A stretch of DNA of 51,754 nt from Methylobacterium symbioticum. GTDB lineage: Bacteria > Pseudomonadota > Alphaproteobacteria > Rhizobiales > Beijerinckiaceae. The notes beneath the pieces are model-generated. The model saw only the letters and a list, made by a program, of their open reading frames with translations. It was not told where the DNA came from and searched no databases. Made by a program: the position numbers and the translations under genes. Positions within the stretch are counted from its first letter, which is position 1. Each line of letters opens with the position of its first letter. Positions 1 through 9,151 of this stretch are shown here, one piece after another. The stretch is from assembly GCF_902141845.1 (NCBI RefSeq), contig NZ_CABFPH010000036.1:1-51754 (forward strand), written 5' to 3'.

Positions 1-2
1 CG

Positions 3-380
3 CGGGTCGCCGGGGCGGCGCAGGCGCGGGGCTTGCCGGTGCACCGGGCCGCGCTGGAGCCCGAGGGCGCCGGCTTCGCCGGCCGCCGCGTGCTGGCGTT
101 CGCCGGGATCGGCCGGCCGCGGAAGTTCTTCGCGACCTTGTCCGCCTGCGGCGCGGAGATCGCCGCCACCCGGTCCTTCCCCGATCACCACCCCTACGGC
201 GCGGGCGACCTCGCGGCGCTGACGGCCGAGGCGGAGAGGCTCGGCGCGGACCTCGTCACCACCGAGAAGGATGCCGTGCGCCTGCCCGCCGGGTTCGGCG
301 CCCAGGTCCTGCCCGTGCGCCTGCGCTTCGCCGATCCGGAGGCGATCCAGGCGCAGATCGCGGCCGTCCTCGCGCCCTGA
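3..380 (+). CDS. lpxK: Tetraacyldisaccharide 4'-kinase, C-terminal part (cut by window edge)
   Basis: This is the last 125 codons of LpxK, the inner-membrane-associated kinase that phosphorylates the 4' position of the lipid A disaccharide precursor. The frame is open to the window edge, so the N-terminal half with the P-loop lies outside. What is visible is the conserved C-terminal half: AFAGIGRPRKFF, then FPDHHPY, then LVTTEKDAVRLP, in the order and spacing usual for the family. It ends at TGA 378-380. About 70 bases with no gene separate it from the converging TonB receptor gene. Identification rests on these three motifs and is firm. Confidence 0.93.
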   Translation, partial: RVAGAAQARGLPVHRAALEPEGAGFAGRRVLAFAGIGRPRKFFATLSACGAEIAATRSFPDHHPYGAGDLAALTAEAERLGADLVTTEKDAVRLPAGFGAQVLPVRLRFADPEAIQAQIAAVLAP

Positions 381-450
381 CGGTGCATCCGACATCCGCT
401 TGATCCCTTCGGGATGGCGGATGCCGCTGCCGCTCAGACGCCGAGCGGGG

Positions 451-2559
451 TCAGAAGCGCCCCGCCAGGGTGAGGCGCACAGCGGTCGGCTCGACGGGAT
501 GGGTGTGCCGGTCCGCGACGCCGTCCGCTGCCTCGCCCGGAAGGCGCGAGGTGTAGAAATAGGCGATCTGGTCGGCCTTTGCGTTCGTCAGGTTCAGGAT
601 GTCGAGGGAAAGGCTGACCCCGCTCTCGAACGTGTAGCCGACCCGGCCGTTCAGCAGCGCGGTCGGCCGCGAGCGCACCGAATTGTCCTCGATCAGCGGA
701 CGCGGACCGAAATAGCGCACCCGCAGGGCGCCGAACCAGCCGAGGCCTTCACCGAAGGTCACGCCCGCCGAGGCGATGGTGGTCGGCGCATCGGGCACCC
801 GGCGGCCGGCCGGATCGCGGTCCGCGAAGCGGGCATTCGTCACCGTGAGGTCGCCTTCGAGCCGCAGCCAGGGCGTCACCGCGTAGCGGTTCGTCCACTC
901 GATGCCGTAGCGCCGGGTCGGCCGGCTCGGCTCGGTGGTGCCGGTATCGCCCTGGAACAGGTTCTCGGAGGCGAAGTCGAGCCGGAACAAGGCCACGGCC
1001 GTCTCAAGACCCGCGATCGAGCGGTTGCGGATGCCGATCTCGTAGCCGGTCGAGGGCACGAGGAAGGGCGCGCGCGCGACGGTGAAGAGCGGGCTCGCCG
1101 GATCGACCGTGGCGGTCACGCCGCGCACGTCGTTCGAGTGGAAGCCGCCGCCATAGTTCAGGTAGAGCTCGGTCTCCGACCACGGCCCGAGCACGAGGCC
1201 GAGCTTCGGGTTGACGATGCCGTCGCGCGCTTTGCCGGAATTGGCCGGCGTGTCGGAGCGGACGTCGGCGTAATAGCCGTCTGCCCGAAAGCCGACGCTC
1301 GTGCGCAGCCAGTCGGTCCAGCGCAGGCGGTTCTCGTAGTAGAAGGCCGCGCTCGCCTCCAGCACGCGGTCGTCGAGCACCGTCGCGCGATAGAGGCGGT
1401 TCGCGGTGTTGAAGAGCCCGACGCGCATCGAATCGGTGCGAGTCTGCACGCCGATCTCGTTCTCCATCGGCAGCCCGGTGAGATCGCCCTGGAAGACGTG
1501 GGAGATCTCGCCGCCGCCGAGCACCCGGTCGTCGCGCTGGCGGAACTGGTCGCCGTTGACGGGGTCGGTGAGGACATAGGTGAAGTCGTTGAACAGGTTC
1601 ATCCGGTAGCGGTTGACGTAGGCGCTCGCCCGGGTGACCCCGGTCTCGTCCGTCCGGCTCCAGCGGCCCGAGAGGGAGAAGCGGCCGGTATCGCCGCCAT
1701 CGGTCGGATTCAGCGTGCCGTAGCGCCCGATGATTCCCTCCGCCACTGCCCGCTCGGGGATCTGGTTGGTGGCGTTCCACTTGGCCCAGTAGGCCATGCC
1801 GGTGACGGCGAAGCCGTCGAGCGCGGTGCCCTGGCTGTAGCGCAGCACGCCGTTGAACTTCCTCAGGCGGTCGGGAACGTCCCAGGGGCCGTCATAGGTC
1901 TGCGCCTCGCCGGCCACGAGCAGGTTGCCCGCTCCGAGCGGCGCCGAGGCGATGGTCAGGGCGCGCCTGTAGCCGAAGGAGCCGATCGTGGTGAGGGCGA
2001 GGTTCTGCGCGACCGTGTCGAGATAGTCGATCCGCACCGAGCCGGCGGAGGCGAAGTCGCCGTCGCGCACGAAGTAGGGCCCCTTGTGGAATTCCACGCC
2101 GCCGACGAGCTCGGGGATCAGGAAGTTGAGGTCGGCATAGCCCTGACCGTGGGCGTGGCTGCGCATGTTCACGGGCATGCCGTCGACGAAGAGGGCGATG
2201 TCGGTGCCGTGGTCGAGGTTGAAGCCGCGCAGGAAGAACTGGTTGGCCTTGCCCTCCCCGGAATGCTGGGTGACGATGAGGCCCGGCACCGCTTCCAGCA
2301 CCTCGCCGGGCCGCGTGATCGGCCGGCTGTTGAGCTGCGCGCCGGAGATCACCCCGGCGCTCGCCGCCTCGACCGGCCGTAGGGCGCCTCCGATCCCGCT
2401 GACGCCGCCCACGAAGCCTGCGCTCGCGGCCGGATCCGGACCGGGTACGCGCTCGGCGCTGACGGAGAGTTCGGCGAGCGTCGCCTCGTCGGCCTCCGCG
2501 CGGGCGAGCGCGGGTCCGGCAGCGAGCAGGATCGCCAGGGTCGAGAGCAAGGGGCGCAC
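451..2559 (-). CDS. TonB-dependent outer-membrane receptor under cobalamin riboswitch control
   Basis: This 702-residue outer-membrane transporter imports a scarce ligand using TonB energy. The chosen GTG at 2559 follows a GAGG and gives a clean signal peptide (RPLLSTLAILLAAGPALARA). The frame is open further upstream but would then read through the riboswitch. A TonB-box-like stretch (LAELSVSAERV) lies near residues 28-38, the plug domain spans about 70-170 with a HAHGQGY motif near 135-141, and a long beta-barrel ends in the C-terminal Phe expected of an outer-membrane protein. The leader is a cobalamin riboswitch, so the ligand is probably a corrinoid, or possibly cobalt. It is not a close BtuB by eye, so I give no symbol. 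Cobalamin transport is inferred from the riboswitch, not from the protein. Confidence 0.92.
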   Translation of the reverse strand: MRPLLSTLAILLAAGPALARAEADEATLAELSVSAERVPGPDPAASAGFVGGVSGIGGALRPVEAASAGVISGAQLNSRPITRPGEVLEAVPGLIVTQHSGEGKANQFFLRGFNLDHGTDIALFVDGMPVNMRSHAHGQGYADLNFLIPELVGGVEFHKGPYFVRDGDFASAGSVRIDYLDTVAQNLALTTIGSFGYRRALTIASAPLGAGNLLVAGEAQTYDGPWDVPDRLRKFNGVLRYSQGTALDGFAVTGMAYWAKWNATNQIPERAVAEGIIGRYGTLNPTDGGDTGRFSLSGRWSRTDETGVTRASAYVNRYRMNLFNDFTYVLTDPVNGDQFRQRDDRVLGGGEISHVFQGDLTGLPMENEIGVQTRTDSMRVGLFNTANRLYRATVLDDRVLEASAAFYYENRLRWTDWLRTSVGFRADGYYADVRSDTPANSGKARDGIVNPKLGLVLGPWSETELYLNYGGGFHSNDVRGVTATVDPASPLFTVARAPFLVPSTGYEIGIRNRSIAGLETAVALFRLDFASENLFQGDTGTTEPSRPTRRYGIEWTNRYAVTPWLRLEGDLTVTNARFADRDPAGRRVPDAPTTIASAGVTFGEGLGWFGALRVRYFGPRPLIEDNSVRSRPTALLNGRVGYTFESGVSLSLDILNLTNAKADQIAYFYTSRLPGEAADGVADRHTHPVEPTAVRLTLAGRF

Positions 2560-2695
2560 GGGACAGCCTCGGGGCAACGGCAGTGGCACGTCACCGCGAA
2601 CGAAGCCGAGGGCTGCCGTCTTCCTACGCGGGAATGACGGCGCCTCGACACCCGTCAGGACACCCCGCCCGACGCGCCTCGCGTGTGACCACGGC

Positions 2696-2864
2696 TGACG
2701 GCAGGTCTCCTGGCTCGCGGGTCGCTGCCCTCTCACCGTCTTCCCGGATGAGGCTCATCCAGTGACATGGTGGCGGAAGGCTCGCCGCTCACAGTTGCGG
2801 GGGCAGCCGCGGCATCGAGCGTACGCTCCCACCGCGTTCCCTTTTGATCCCCGAGGGGAACCGT
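2696..2864 (-). promoter_or_regulatory. Cobalamin (B12) riboswitch
   Basis: Read on the minus strand, the conserved elements appear in order: GGGAACGCGGTG near 2843, GCTGCCCCCGCAACTGTGAG (the core B12-box-like segment) near 2810-2790, GTCACTGGATGAG near 2763, a GGGAAG segment, and GCCAGGAGACCTGCC near 2700-2715. This is the canonical adenosylcobalamin riboswitch layout. It ends about 136 bases before the GTG start of the TonB receptor gene, which leaves room for an expression platform. High B12 should repress the receptor. The element is clear. The exact ends are approximate. Confidence 0.95.
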
Positions 2865-2896
2865 CGCCGCGAGCTAACGGCCCGGGACGGCGCGGG

Positions 2897-3157
2897 TCAA
2901 TCGGCCCGCGCGTAGTCTCCGGCGACCTGCGGCGCCGCGGCCACGCTGGGCGCGCGCACCGCCTCCAGCACGAAGACCCGGATTGCCGAGGACAGGTTCT
3001 GCGGCCCGCGCCCCGCATCGATCGTCCCGATCAGGGCCTGGACCGACTGGCTGCGGGCGGAGGCGACCCCACGCAGGGCCTCCCAGAACGGCTCCTCCAG
3101 GGAGACGCTGGTCGGGTGCCCGGCGATCATGACCGAGCGCTTGCGGATGCCGCTCAC
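2897..3157 (-). CDS. Ribbon-helix-helix domain protein (PF13467-like)
   Basis: This 86-residue protein has an N-terminal KRSVMIAGHPTSVSLEEPFW strand-helix pattern followed by two helices (residues about 15-65), typical of the small ribbon-helix-helix proteins common in Hyphomicrobiales. The family is expected to bind DNA as a dimer. No target can be read here. Its ATG overlaps the end of the DUF4169 gene by four bases (3154-3157), so the two are almost certainly co-translated. It is separated from the riboswitch by a short spacer. The family match is good, but the role is unknown. Confidence 0.8.
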   Translation of the reverse strand: MSGIRKRSVMIAGHPTSVSLEEPFWEALRGVASARSQSVQALIGTIDAGRGPQNLSSAIRVFVLEAVRAPSVAAAPQVAGDYARAD

Positions 3158-3345
3158 GCCTCGGGTTCGTCCCGTTCGAGGCGATGGCCTTCGTGGCGCG
3201 TCTCTTCGAGCACCTTGCGCTTCTCCTGCAGGGTCCTGGCCTTCTTCGGACGGCCGAAGGCGATGCGGTTCTCGGTGGCCAGGGCCTCCTTCGCGGCGCG
3301 CTCGCGCGCCTTGCGGGCCTGGCGCAGGTTGATGACCTCACCCAT
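3154..3345 (-). CDS. DUF4169 family protein
   Basis: This 63-residue, very basic protein begins MGEVINLRQARKARERAAKE and carries FGRPKKART in the middle. This is the recognisable pattern of the DUF4169 family found across alphaproteobacteria. It is highly charged and helical, with no membrane segment or signal peptide. It is the first gene of a pair with the RHH gene (four-base overlap) and lies 54 bases downstream of fumC on the same strand, so it may sit in a fumC transcript. Function is unknown. A nucleic-acid or protein adaptor role would fit its charge but is speculation. Confidence 0.78.
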   Translation of the reverse strand: MGEVINLRQARKARERAAKEALATENRIAFGRPKKARTLQEKRKVLEETRHEGHRLERDEPEA

Positions 3346-3399
3346 CGCATCCGCCTCCTGTTCGAGGGCCGGCGCGGACCGTCCGCGCCGGCCGGGTCC

Positions 3400-4812
3400 T
3401 CACGCCTCCGCGCTCGGGGCCAGCATGGTCTCCGGGCGTACCACACGCTCGAACTCCGCTTCGGTGACGTATCCGAGGCGGAGCGCCTCCTGCTTGAGGG
3501 TGGTGCCGTTCTTGTGCGCGGTCTTGGCGATCTCCGCGGCCTTGTCGTAGCCGATCGAGGGGGCGAGCGCCGTGACGAGCATCAAAGACCGGCTCATCAG
3601 GTCGGCGATCTTGTCCTCGTTGGCCTTGATGCCGACCACACAGTTGTCGGTGAAGCTGATCGCGGCGTCGGCCAGCAGCCGCACCGATTGCAGCACGGCG
3701 TTGGCGATCACCGGCTTGAACACGTTGAGCTCGAAATTGCCCTGGGAGCCGGCGAAGCTCACCGTGGTGCCGTTGCCGATCACCTGGGCGCAGACCATGG
3801 TCAGCGCCTCGCACTGGGTCGGGTTGACCTTGCCCGGCATGATCGAGGAGCCGGGCTCGTTCTCCGGCAGCGACAATTCGCCCAGCCCCGAGCGCGGGCC
3901 GGAACCCAGGAAGCGGATGTCCTGCGCGATCTTGAACAGGCCGGCGGCGAGCGCCTGAAGCGCGCCTTGCGTGAACACCAGCGCGTCGTGGGTGGCGAGC
4001 GCCTCGAACTTGTTCTCGGCCGAGGTGAAGGGCAGCCCCGTCAGCTCCGCGACCTTGGCCGCGAACCGCTCGGCGAATTCCGGATGCGCGTTGAGGCCGG
4101 TGCCGACGGCGGTGCCGCCCTGGGCCAGCGCCAGCACGCCGGGCAGCGTCGCGGCGACGCGGGAGCCGCCGAGCGCGACCTGTGCGGCATAGCCGGAGAA
4201 TTCCTGGCCGAGCGAGACCGGGGTCGCGTCCTGCAGGTGGGTGCGGCCGATCTTGACGATCGACGCGAAGGCCTTGGCCTTGGAATCCAGAGCACCGTGC
4301 AGGTGGGAGAGCGCCGGCAGCAGGCGCTCCTGGATCTCGCGGGCCACCGCGATGTGCATCGCCGTCGGGAACACGTCGTTCGAGGACTGGCCGCGGTTGC
4401 AATGGTCGTTCGGGTGGACCGGCGACTTGCCGCCGCGCTTGCCGCCGAGCCGCTCGTTGGCGAGGCTCGCGATCACCTCGTTGGCGTTCATGTTGGACTG
4501 GGTGCCCGAGCCGGTCTGGTAGATGACCAGCGGGAACTCGTCGTCGTGGCGCCCCGCCACCACCTCGGCGGCCGATTCGGCGATGGCCGCGGCGATCTTG
4601 GCGTCGAGGCCGCCGAGATCCTTGTTCACCAGCGCCGCCGCCTGCTTCACGAGGCCGAGCGCGTGCACCAGCGGGGCCGGCATCCGGTCCGTGCCGATCT
4701 TGAAGTTCTGGATCGAGCGCTGGGTCTGCGCGCCCCAGTACCGGTGGGCCGGGACCTCGATCGGGCCGAACGTGTCGGATTCCGTGCGGGTGGCGGTCTC
4801 GGTGGGCGACAT
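3400..4812 (-). CDS. fumC: Fumarate hydratase class II
   Basis: This 470-residue, iron-independent fumarase interconverts fumarate and malate in the TCA cycle. The family signature [11 protein letters not shown] is at residues 321-331, in the loop that carries the catalytic Ser. [15 protein letters not shown] and the [14 protein letters not shown] substrate-binding segment are also present. The length matches the family norm (about 460-470). The ATG at 4812 is chosen because the residues after it ([20 protein letters not shown]) align with the usual N-terminus, although the frame is open further upstream. It is divergent from the P450 gene, with about 139 bases between. Confidence 0.97.
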   Translation of the reverse strand: MSPTETATRTESDTFGPIEVPAHRYWGAQTQRSIQNFKIGTDRMPAPLVHALGLVKQAAALVNKDLGGLDAKIAAAIAESAAEVVAGRHDDEFPLVIYQTGSGTQSNMNANEVIASLANERLGGKRGGKSPVHPNDHCNRGQSSNDVFPTAMHIAVAREIQERLLPALSHLHGALDSKAKAFASIVKIGRTHLQDATPVSLGQEFSGYAAQVALGGSRVAATLPGVLALAQGGTAVGTGLNAHPEFAERFAAKVAELTGLPFTSAENKFEALATHDALVFTQGALQALAAGLFKIAQDIRFLGSGPRSGLGELSLPENEPGSSIMPGKVNPTQCEALTMVCAQVIGNGTTVSFAGSQGNFELNVFKPVIANAVLQSVRLLADAAISFTDNCVVGIKANEDKIADLMSRSLMLVTALAPSIGYDKAAEIAKTAHKNGTTLKQEALRLGYVTEAEFERVVRPETMLAPSAEA

Positions 4813-4951
4813 CGTGGCCTCTACGTCTGGTGCAGTGCGGCACCTACTTAGCGAAGGCGGGACGGAAACGCGAACGCGCCGCGCGGCCGCCCTGACAAAT
4901 GCCGCGACCTGTAGGTCGCCCCGGTAAGGACCGCCCCGGAGCCGCCAGCCG

Positions 4952-6343
4952 ATGCTCGCATCCGCGCCGCAGACCCCGACGACCGCCCGCTTCCGCCCGC
5001 CGGTGCCTCCGCCCCTGCGCCGGCCGCAGGGCCTGTTCGAATTCCTGAGGACGGTGCGCGCCAATCCCCTTGCCACTTGGATGGAGGAGCATTTCACCGC
5101 CTCGGTGATGGCCGGCGAGGGCGTGCTCGGCCGCATCACCGTGGTGAGCGAGCCCGCCCTCATCCGGCACGTGCTCGTCGAGAACGCGGCCGGCTACCGC
5201 AAGGACGACCTGCAGCGCCGCGTGCTGGCCCCGGGCCTCGGCGAGGGCCTGCTGACGGCGGAGGGGGAGGCGTGGCGCCTGCAGCGGCGCACCCTTGCGC
5301 CGATCTTCTCCCTGCGCACCGTGCGCGGCTTCGAGGCGGCGATGAACGCGGCCGGCGAGCGCCTGGCCCGGCGCCTCGTCCGTCGCGCCGGCACCCGGAT
5401 CGACGTGGCCCAGGAGATGACCCGCGTCACCCTTGACGTGCTGGAGCGGACGATCTTCACGAACGGGCCGCAGAACGACCCGGACGCGCTGGCCCGGGCC
5501 ATCACCCGCTTCCTTGAATCGGTCGGGCCGATCGACCCGCTCGACGTGTTCGGCGTGCCCGATTTCGTGCCGCGCCTCGGCCGGCTGCGGGCGCGGCCGG
5601 CGATCCGCTACTTCGCCGAGATCGTGGAGGCGCTGATCGCGCGCCGCCGCGCGGTGATGGCGGCGGGTGAGGCGCCCCAGGACCTGCTCACGCTGCTGCT
5701 CGCCGCCCAGGATCCGGAGACCGGCGAGGGCCTGTCGGACCTCGACGTCAGCGCCAACATCGTCACCTTCATCGCCGCCGGCCACGAGACCACCGCCAAC
5801 GCGCTGACCTGGACGCTCTACTGCCTGTCGCAGGACCCCGGCGCCCTGGCGCGGCTGGAGGCGGAGGTGGAGGCGGCGGCCGATGCGGAGGGCCGCTTCA
5901 CGATCGAGCGCCTGCCCTTCGCCAAGGCGGTGATCGAGGAGACCCTGCGCCTCTTCCCGCCCGCGGCTATCCTCAGTCGCCAGGCCCTGAAGCCGGACAG
6001 GCTGGGGCGGGTGAAGGTGCCGCAGGGCTCCGTGGTGATGGTGTCGCCCTACGTGCTGCACCGTCACCGAGCCCTCTGGGAGGATCCGGCGGCCTTCGTG
6101 CCGGAGCGCTTCCTCGGCGCCGCCCGCGAGGCGATCCCGCGCTTCGCCTACCTGCCCTTCGGGGCGGGCCCGCGCGTCTGCATCGGCCAGAGCTTCTCGC
6201 TGCAGGAGGCGGTGATCGTGCTGGCCCATGTCGTCCGCGCCGTCCGCCTCGCGCTGCCCGGCGACCATCCGCCGGTGATCCCGGTCCAGCGGGTCACCGT
6301 GCGGCCGCAGCACGGCCTGCGCATGGACGCGATGCGCCGCTGA
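4952..6343 (+). CDS. Cytochrome P450
   Basis: This is a 463-residue soluble haem-thiolate monooxygenase. The oxygen-binding I-helix motif AGHETT is at 276-281, the K-helix EETLR at 329-333, and the haem-binding [10 protein letters not shown] at 403-412 with Cys410 as axial ligand. There is no N-terminal membrane anchor, so it is cytoplasmic and needs a separate ferredoxin and reductase. Neither is adjacent. The substrate cannot be read from the sequence. It stands alone between fumC (divergent) and hisZ (same strand, about 114 bases downstream). Confidence 0.95.
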   Translation: MLASAPQTPTTARFRPPVPPPLRRPQGLFEFLRTVRANPLATWMEEHFTASVMAGEGVLGRITVVSEPALIRHVLVENAAGYRKDDLQRRVLAPGLGEGLLTAEGEAWRLQRRTLAPIFSLRTVRGFEAAMNAAGERLARRLVRRAGTRIDVAQEMTRVTLDVLERTIFTNGPQNDPDALARAITRFLESVGPIDPLDVFGVPDFVPRLGRLRARPAIRYFAEIVEALIARRRAVMAAGEAPQDLLTLLLAAQDPETGEGLSDLDVSANIVTFIAAGHETTANALTWTLYCLSQDPGALARLEAEVEAAADAEGRFTIERLPFAKAVIEETLRLFPPAAILSRQALKPDRLGRVKVPQGSVVMVSPYVLHRHRALWEDPAAFVPERFLGAAREAIPRFAYLPFGAGPRVCIGQSFSLQEAVIVLAHVVRAVRLALPGDHPPVIPVQRVTVRPQHGLRMDAMRR

Positions 6344-6457
6344 TCGCCCGAAGCCGTTGACCGGCTTTCGCGATCAGCGCCACCCGCGCACGCGTTGGCA
6401 GTCGCCAAGCCGCCCCCCGGTTGCTACAGAGCCGCCGGAAACGGGCGAGTGGAGCGC

Positions 6458-7594
6458 ATGACACGACCGGAGGCAGAGACTACGGGGGCCGATGGCGGCG
6501 CGCAGGCGCGGCTCCTCGCGCATCTGACGGCGGCCGGCTATGCCAGCGTCACCCCGCCCGTGCTCCAGCCGGTCGAGCCGTTCCTGGAATTGTCCGGCGA
6601 GGACATCCGGCGGCGCATCTTCGTCACGCAGGACGTGGCCGGCGCCGAGATGTGCCTGCGGCCGGAATTCACGATTCCGGTCTGCCGCCTGCACCGGGCG
6701 CGGGGCCAGGGCGGCAGCGCCGATTACAGCTATCTCGGACCGGTCTTCCGCCTCGCGGCGGACGAGCCCGACGAGTTTCTCCAGGCCGGCATCGAATCGA
6801 TCGGCCGTCCCGACATTCCAGCGGCCGATGCCGAGGTTCTCGGGCTCGCCCTCGAAGGGCTCGCCCTGTTCGGCCATGCCGCGCCCCAGGTTCGCCTCGG
6901 CGACATGGGCCTGACGGTGGCCCTCCTCGACGGGCTCGCCGTGCCGCCGGCCGCCAAGCGCCGGACGCTGCGGGCGCTGGCCGCCGGCCGGCCCCTCGAC
7001 GGCATCACCAACGCGGCCCTGCCCGAGGATCCGCATGCGGGTCTGCTCGCGGCGATCCAGGGCCAGGACCCGCGCGGGGTGCGCGCCTTCGTGGAGGATG
7101 TGCTCGCCATCGCCGGCATCTCGGCGGTGGGCGGGCGCAGCGCCGGCGAGATCGCCGAGCGCTTCCTCGCCAAGGCCGCGGCGCAGGCGAGCGGCGGGGC
7201 CGGGCTCAACACCGAGAACCGCGCCCTGATCGACCGCTACCGGGCGATCGCGGGCGATCCCGACACGGCCGCGCGCGACCTGCGCAGCCTCGTCCGGGAG
7301 GCCGGCCTCCGCCACGCCGCCCTCGACGCCGCCCTCGACCTGTTCGAGGAGCGCAACGGCTTCATCGCCGCCCGCGGCCTGCCGCTCGACCGCTTCCGCT
7401 TCAGCGGCGCCTTCGCGCGCAACCTCGACTACTATACGGGCTTCATCTTCGAGATCACCGGCGGGGAGGGCCGGCCGACCCTCGTTGGCGGCGGGCGCTA
7501 CGACGGGCTTCTCACCCATCTCGGCAGCGCCGAGCCGCAGCCCGCCGTCGGCTGCACCTTCTGGGTCGATCGCGTGGTAGGAGCGGGCCGGTGA
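6458..7594 (+). CDS. hisZ: ATP phosphoribosyltransferase regulatory subunit
   Basis: This 378-residue paralogue of histidyl-tRNA synthetase is the regulatory subunit of the hetero-octameric first enzyme of histidine biosynthesis. Class-II-synthetase-like segments are visible: a QDVAGAEMCLRPEFTIPVCR motif-2-like stretch, FSGAFARNLDYYTGFIFEI, and GGGRYDGLLTHLG near the C-terminus. The ATG at 6458 is preceded by a purine-rich GAGTGGAGC. The frame opens 63 bases earlier, but that extension does not look like protein. Its stop overlaps the hisG start (GTGA at 7591-7594), so subunit synthesis is translationally coupled. Confidence 0.94.
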   Translation: MTRPEAETTGADGGAQARLLAHLTAAGYASVTPPVLQPVEPFLELSGEDIRRRIFVTQDVAGAEMCLRPEFTIPVCRLHRARGQGGSADYSYLGPVFRLAADEPDEFLQAGIESIGRPDIPAADAEVLGLALEGLALFGHAAPQVRLGDMGLTVALLDGLAVPPAAKRRTLRALAAGRPLDGITNAALPEDPHAGLLAAIQGQDPRGVRAFVEDVLAIAGISAVGGRSAGEIAERFLAKAAAQASGGAGLNTENRALIDRYRAIAGDPDTAARDLRSLVREAGLRHAALDAALDLFEERNGFIAARGLPLDRFRFSGAFARNLDYYTGFIFEITGGEGRPTLVGGGRYDGLLTHLGSAEPQPAVGCTFWVDRVVGAGR

Positions 7595-8580
7595 GCGCGT
7601 CCGAAGGTCCCCTCGTCCTCGCCGTGCCCTCGAAGGGCCGGCTGCAGGAGAACGCCAACGCCTTCTTCGCCCGGGCGGGCCTGAAGCTCGCGCAAGGCTC
7701 GGGCGCGCGCGACTACCGCGGCAAGCTCGTGGGCGTGCCGAACGTCGAGGTGCGCTACCTCTCGGCCTCGGAGATCGCCAGCCAGCTCGCCTCGGGCGCT
7801 GCCCATCTCGGCATCACCGGCGAGGACCTGATCCGGGAGACGCTGCCCGACGCGAAGGGTCAGGTCGAGCTGCTGACGCCGCTGGGCTTCGGCAACGCCA
7901 CGGTCGTCGTCGCCGTGCCGCAGGCCTGGATCGATGTGCGGGCCATGGGCGATCTCGACGAGGTGGCGGCCGAGATGCGGACGCGCCACGGCAGGCGCCT
8001 GCGCATCGCCACCAAATACGTGAACCTGACCCGGCGCTTCTTCGCCGAGAAGGGGGTCGCCGATTACCGCATCGTGGAGAGCCTGGGCGCCACCGAGGGC
8101 GCGCCGGCGGCGGGCTCGGCCGAGATCATCGTGGACATCACCACCACCGGCGCGACGCTGGCCGCCAACGCCCTCAAGATCCTCGACGACGGCATCATCC
8201 TGCGCTCGGAGGCCAATCTCGTCGCCTCCCTCAACGCGCCCTGGGGCGAGGCGCAGCGCGCGGCCTTCCGGGCGGTGATGGGCCGGATCAGCGCCGAGGA
8301 GCGCGCGCGCACCACTCGCGAGGTGCGGGCAGGCCTGCCGGAGGCGGGCGAGATCGACCTCGCGACGATCGCGGCGGAGCACGAGGCCGAGCTGCCCTAC
8401 GGCGCTCCCCGCGGGATCGACGGCGAGATCGTGCTGCGCTGTCCCGAGGCCGCCGTGTTCGACCTCGCCGACGCACTGGTCCGGGCGGGCGCCCGGGCCG
8501 TGAGCGTGCGCCGGATCGACTACGCCTTCGCCGCCGAGAACCCGCTCGCCGAGCGGTTGCTGGCGCGGCTCTCGGGCTGA
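7591..8580 (+). CDS. hisG: ATP phosphoribosyltransferase catalytic subunit (short form)
   Basis: HisG (329 residues) transfers phosphoribosyl from PRPP to ATP, the committed step of histidine synthesis. The GTG start overlaps the hisZ stop by four bases. LVLAVPSKGRLQEN opens the protein, GITGEDLI lies near residue 85, and the PRPP-binding loop EIIVDITTTGATLAAN is near 175-190. It lacks the long-form regulatory ACT domain in its classical form, consistent with dependence on HisZ. The C-terminal 80-90 residues are the extra segment seen in alphaproteobacterial HisG. Confidence 0.95.
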   Translation: MSASEGPLVLAVPSKGRLQENANAFFARAGLKLAQGSGARDYRGKLVGVPNVEVRYLSASEIASQLASGAAHLGITGEDLIRETLPDAKGQVELLTPLGFGNATVVVAVPQAWIDVRAMGDLDEVAAEMRTRHGRRLRIATKYVNLTRRFFAEKGVADYRIVESLGATEGAPAAGSAEIIVDITTTGATLAANALKILDDGIILRSEANLVASLNAPWGEAQRAAFRAVMGRISAEERARTTREVRAGLPEAGEIDLATIAAEHEAELPYGAPRGIDGEIVLRCPEAAVFDLADALVRAGARAVSVRRIDYAFAAENPLAERLLARLSG

Positions 8581-8589
8581 GCGGATTCG

Positions 8590-8931
8590 CTACGGCCCCT
8601 GCTTGGCGAATTCCGAGAGCAGGCCGCGCAGGGTCTTGAGCCGCGCGTCGTAGAGGTCGCGCAGGCAGGCGGTCTCGCCGCCGCAGCTGCGGCGCTCCTT
8701 CAGCCAGATCTCCTGATCGTCCTGCATCTTGGAGCGGCCACCCATCGGCAGCACCTCCTTCAGGATGTCGAATCGGGTGGCCATCTCGACGTCGCGGTCG
8801 TTGAGGGCGAGGTTCGCGCAGACCGCCTTCTCGTCGGGCGTCTCGGCCTTGTCGCAGGGGAAGCTCGCCGCAGCGGCGGGCATGGTGGTCGCAAGGAGGG
8901 TCAGCAGGGACAGCGTCGTCAGCTTGGGCAT
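8590..8931 (-). CDS. Small exported protein of the LprI lysozyme-inhibitor-like family
   Basis: The protein has 113 residues, with a signal peptide (MPKLTTLSLLTLLATTMPAAAA) and a mature part containing four Cys: FPCDKAETPDEKAVCANLALNDRD, then CGGETACLRDLYDARL. This spacing, with the KAVCAN...L..LD-like centre, is that of the DUF1311/LprI N-terminal domain, some members of which inhibit lysozyme. The ATG at 8931 is chosen for the signal peptide. It converges on hisG with only nine bases between the stops. The family call is reasonable, but inhibition of lysozyme is not shown by the sequence. Confidence 0.75.
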   Translation of the reverse strand: MPKLTTLSLLTLLATTMPAAAASFPCDKAETPDEKAVCANLALNDRDVEMATRFDILKEVLPMGGRSKMQDDQEIWLKERRSCGGETACLRDLYDARLKTLRGLLSEFAKQGP

Positions 8932-9151
8932 GCGCGACAACGGCGCAGGTGCGCGAAGGCTCCCCGCTGAGGCCCGGAAGGAGGCGGCCAGGGTTAATTC
9001 CGACAGGATCCTGTGATCGCAGGATGCGGAGCGGAAGCAGCGGCAGCGGAATTTCACCGGATCCGGCGACGATCGGGCCTCAGGCGCGTTGTGCCGGCAG
9101 AATCCCGCTCCGGCTCTGCGACCGGACGCCCTTCTCTGCCGGAGCCCGACC

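Noticed and set aside
271..2382. Long plus-strand frame of about 700 codons opposite the TonB receptor
   Set aside because: It is the GC-driven mirror of the receptor gene: Arg/Ala/Gly-rich, no domain, no ribosome-binding site.
2560..2736. N-terminal extension of the TonB receptor frame
   Set aside because: The extra residues translate the riboswitch leader. A GTG with GAGG and signal peptide lies at 2559.
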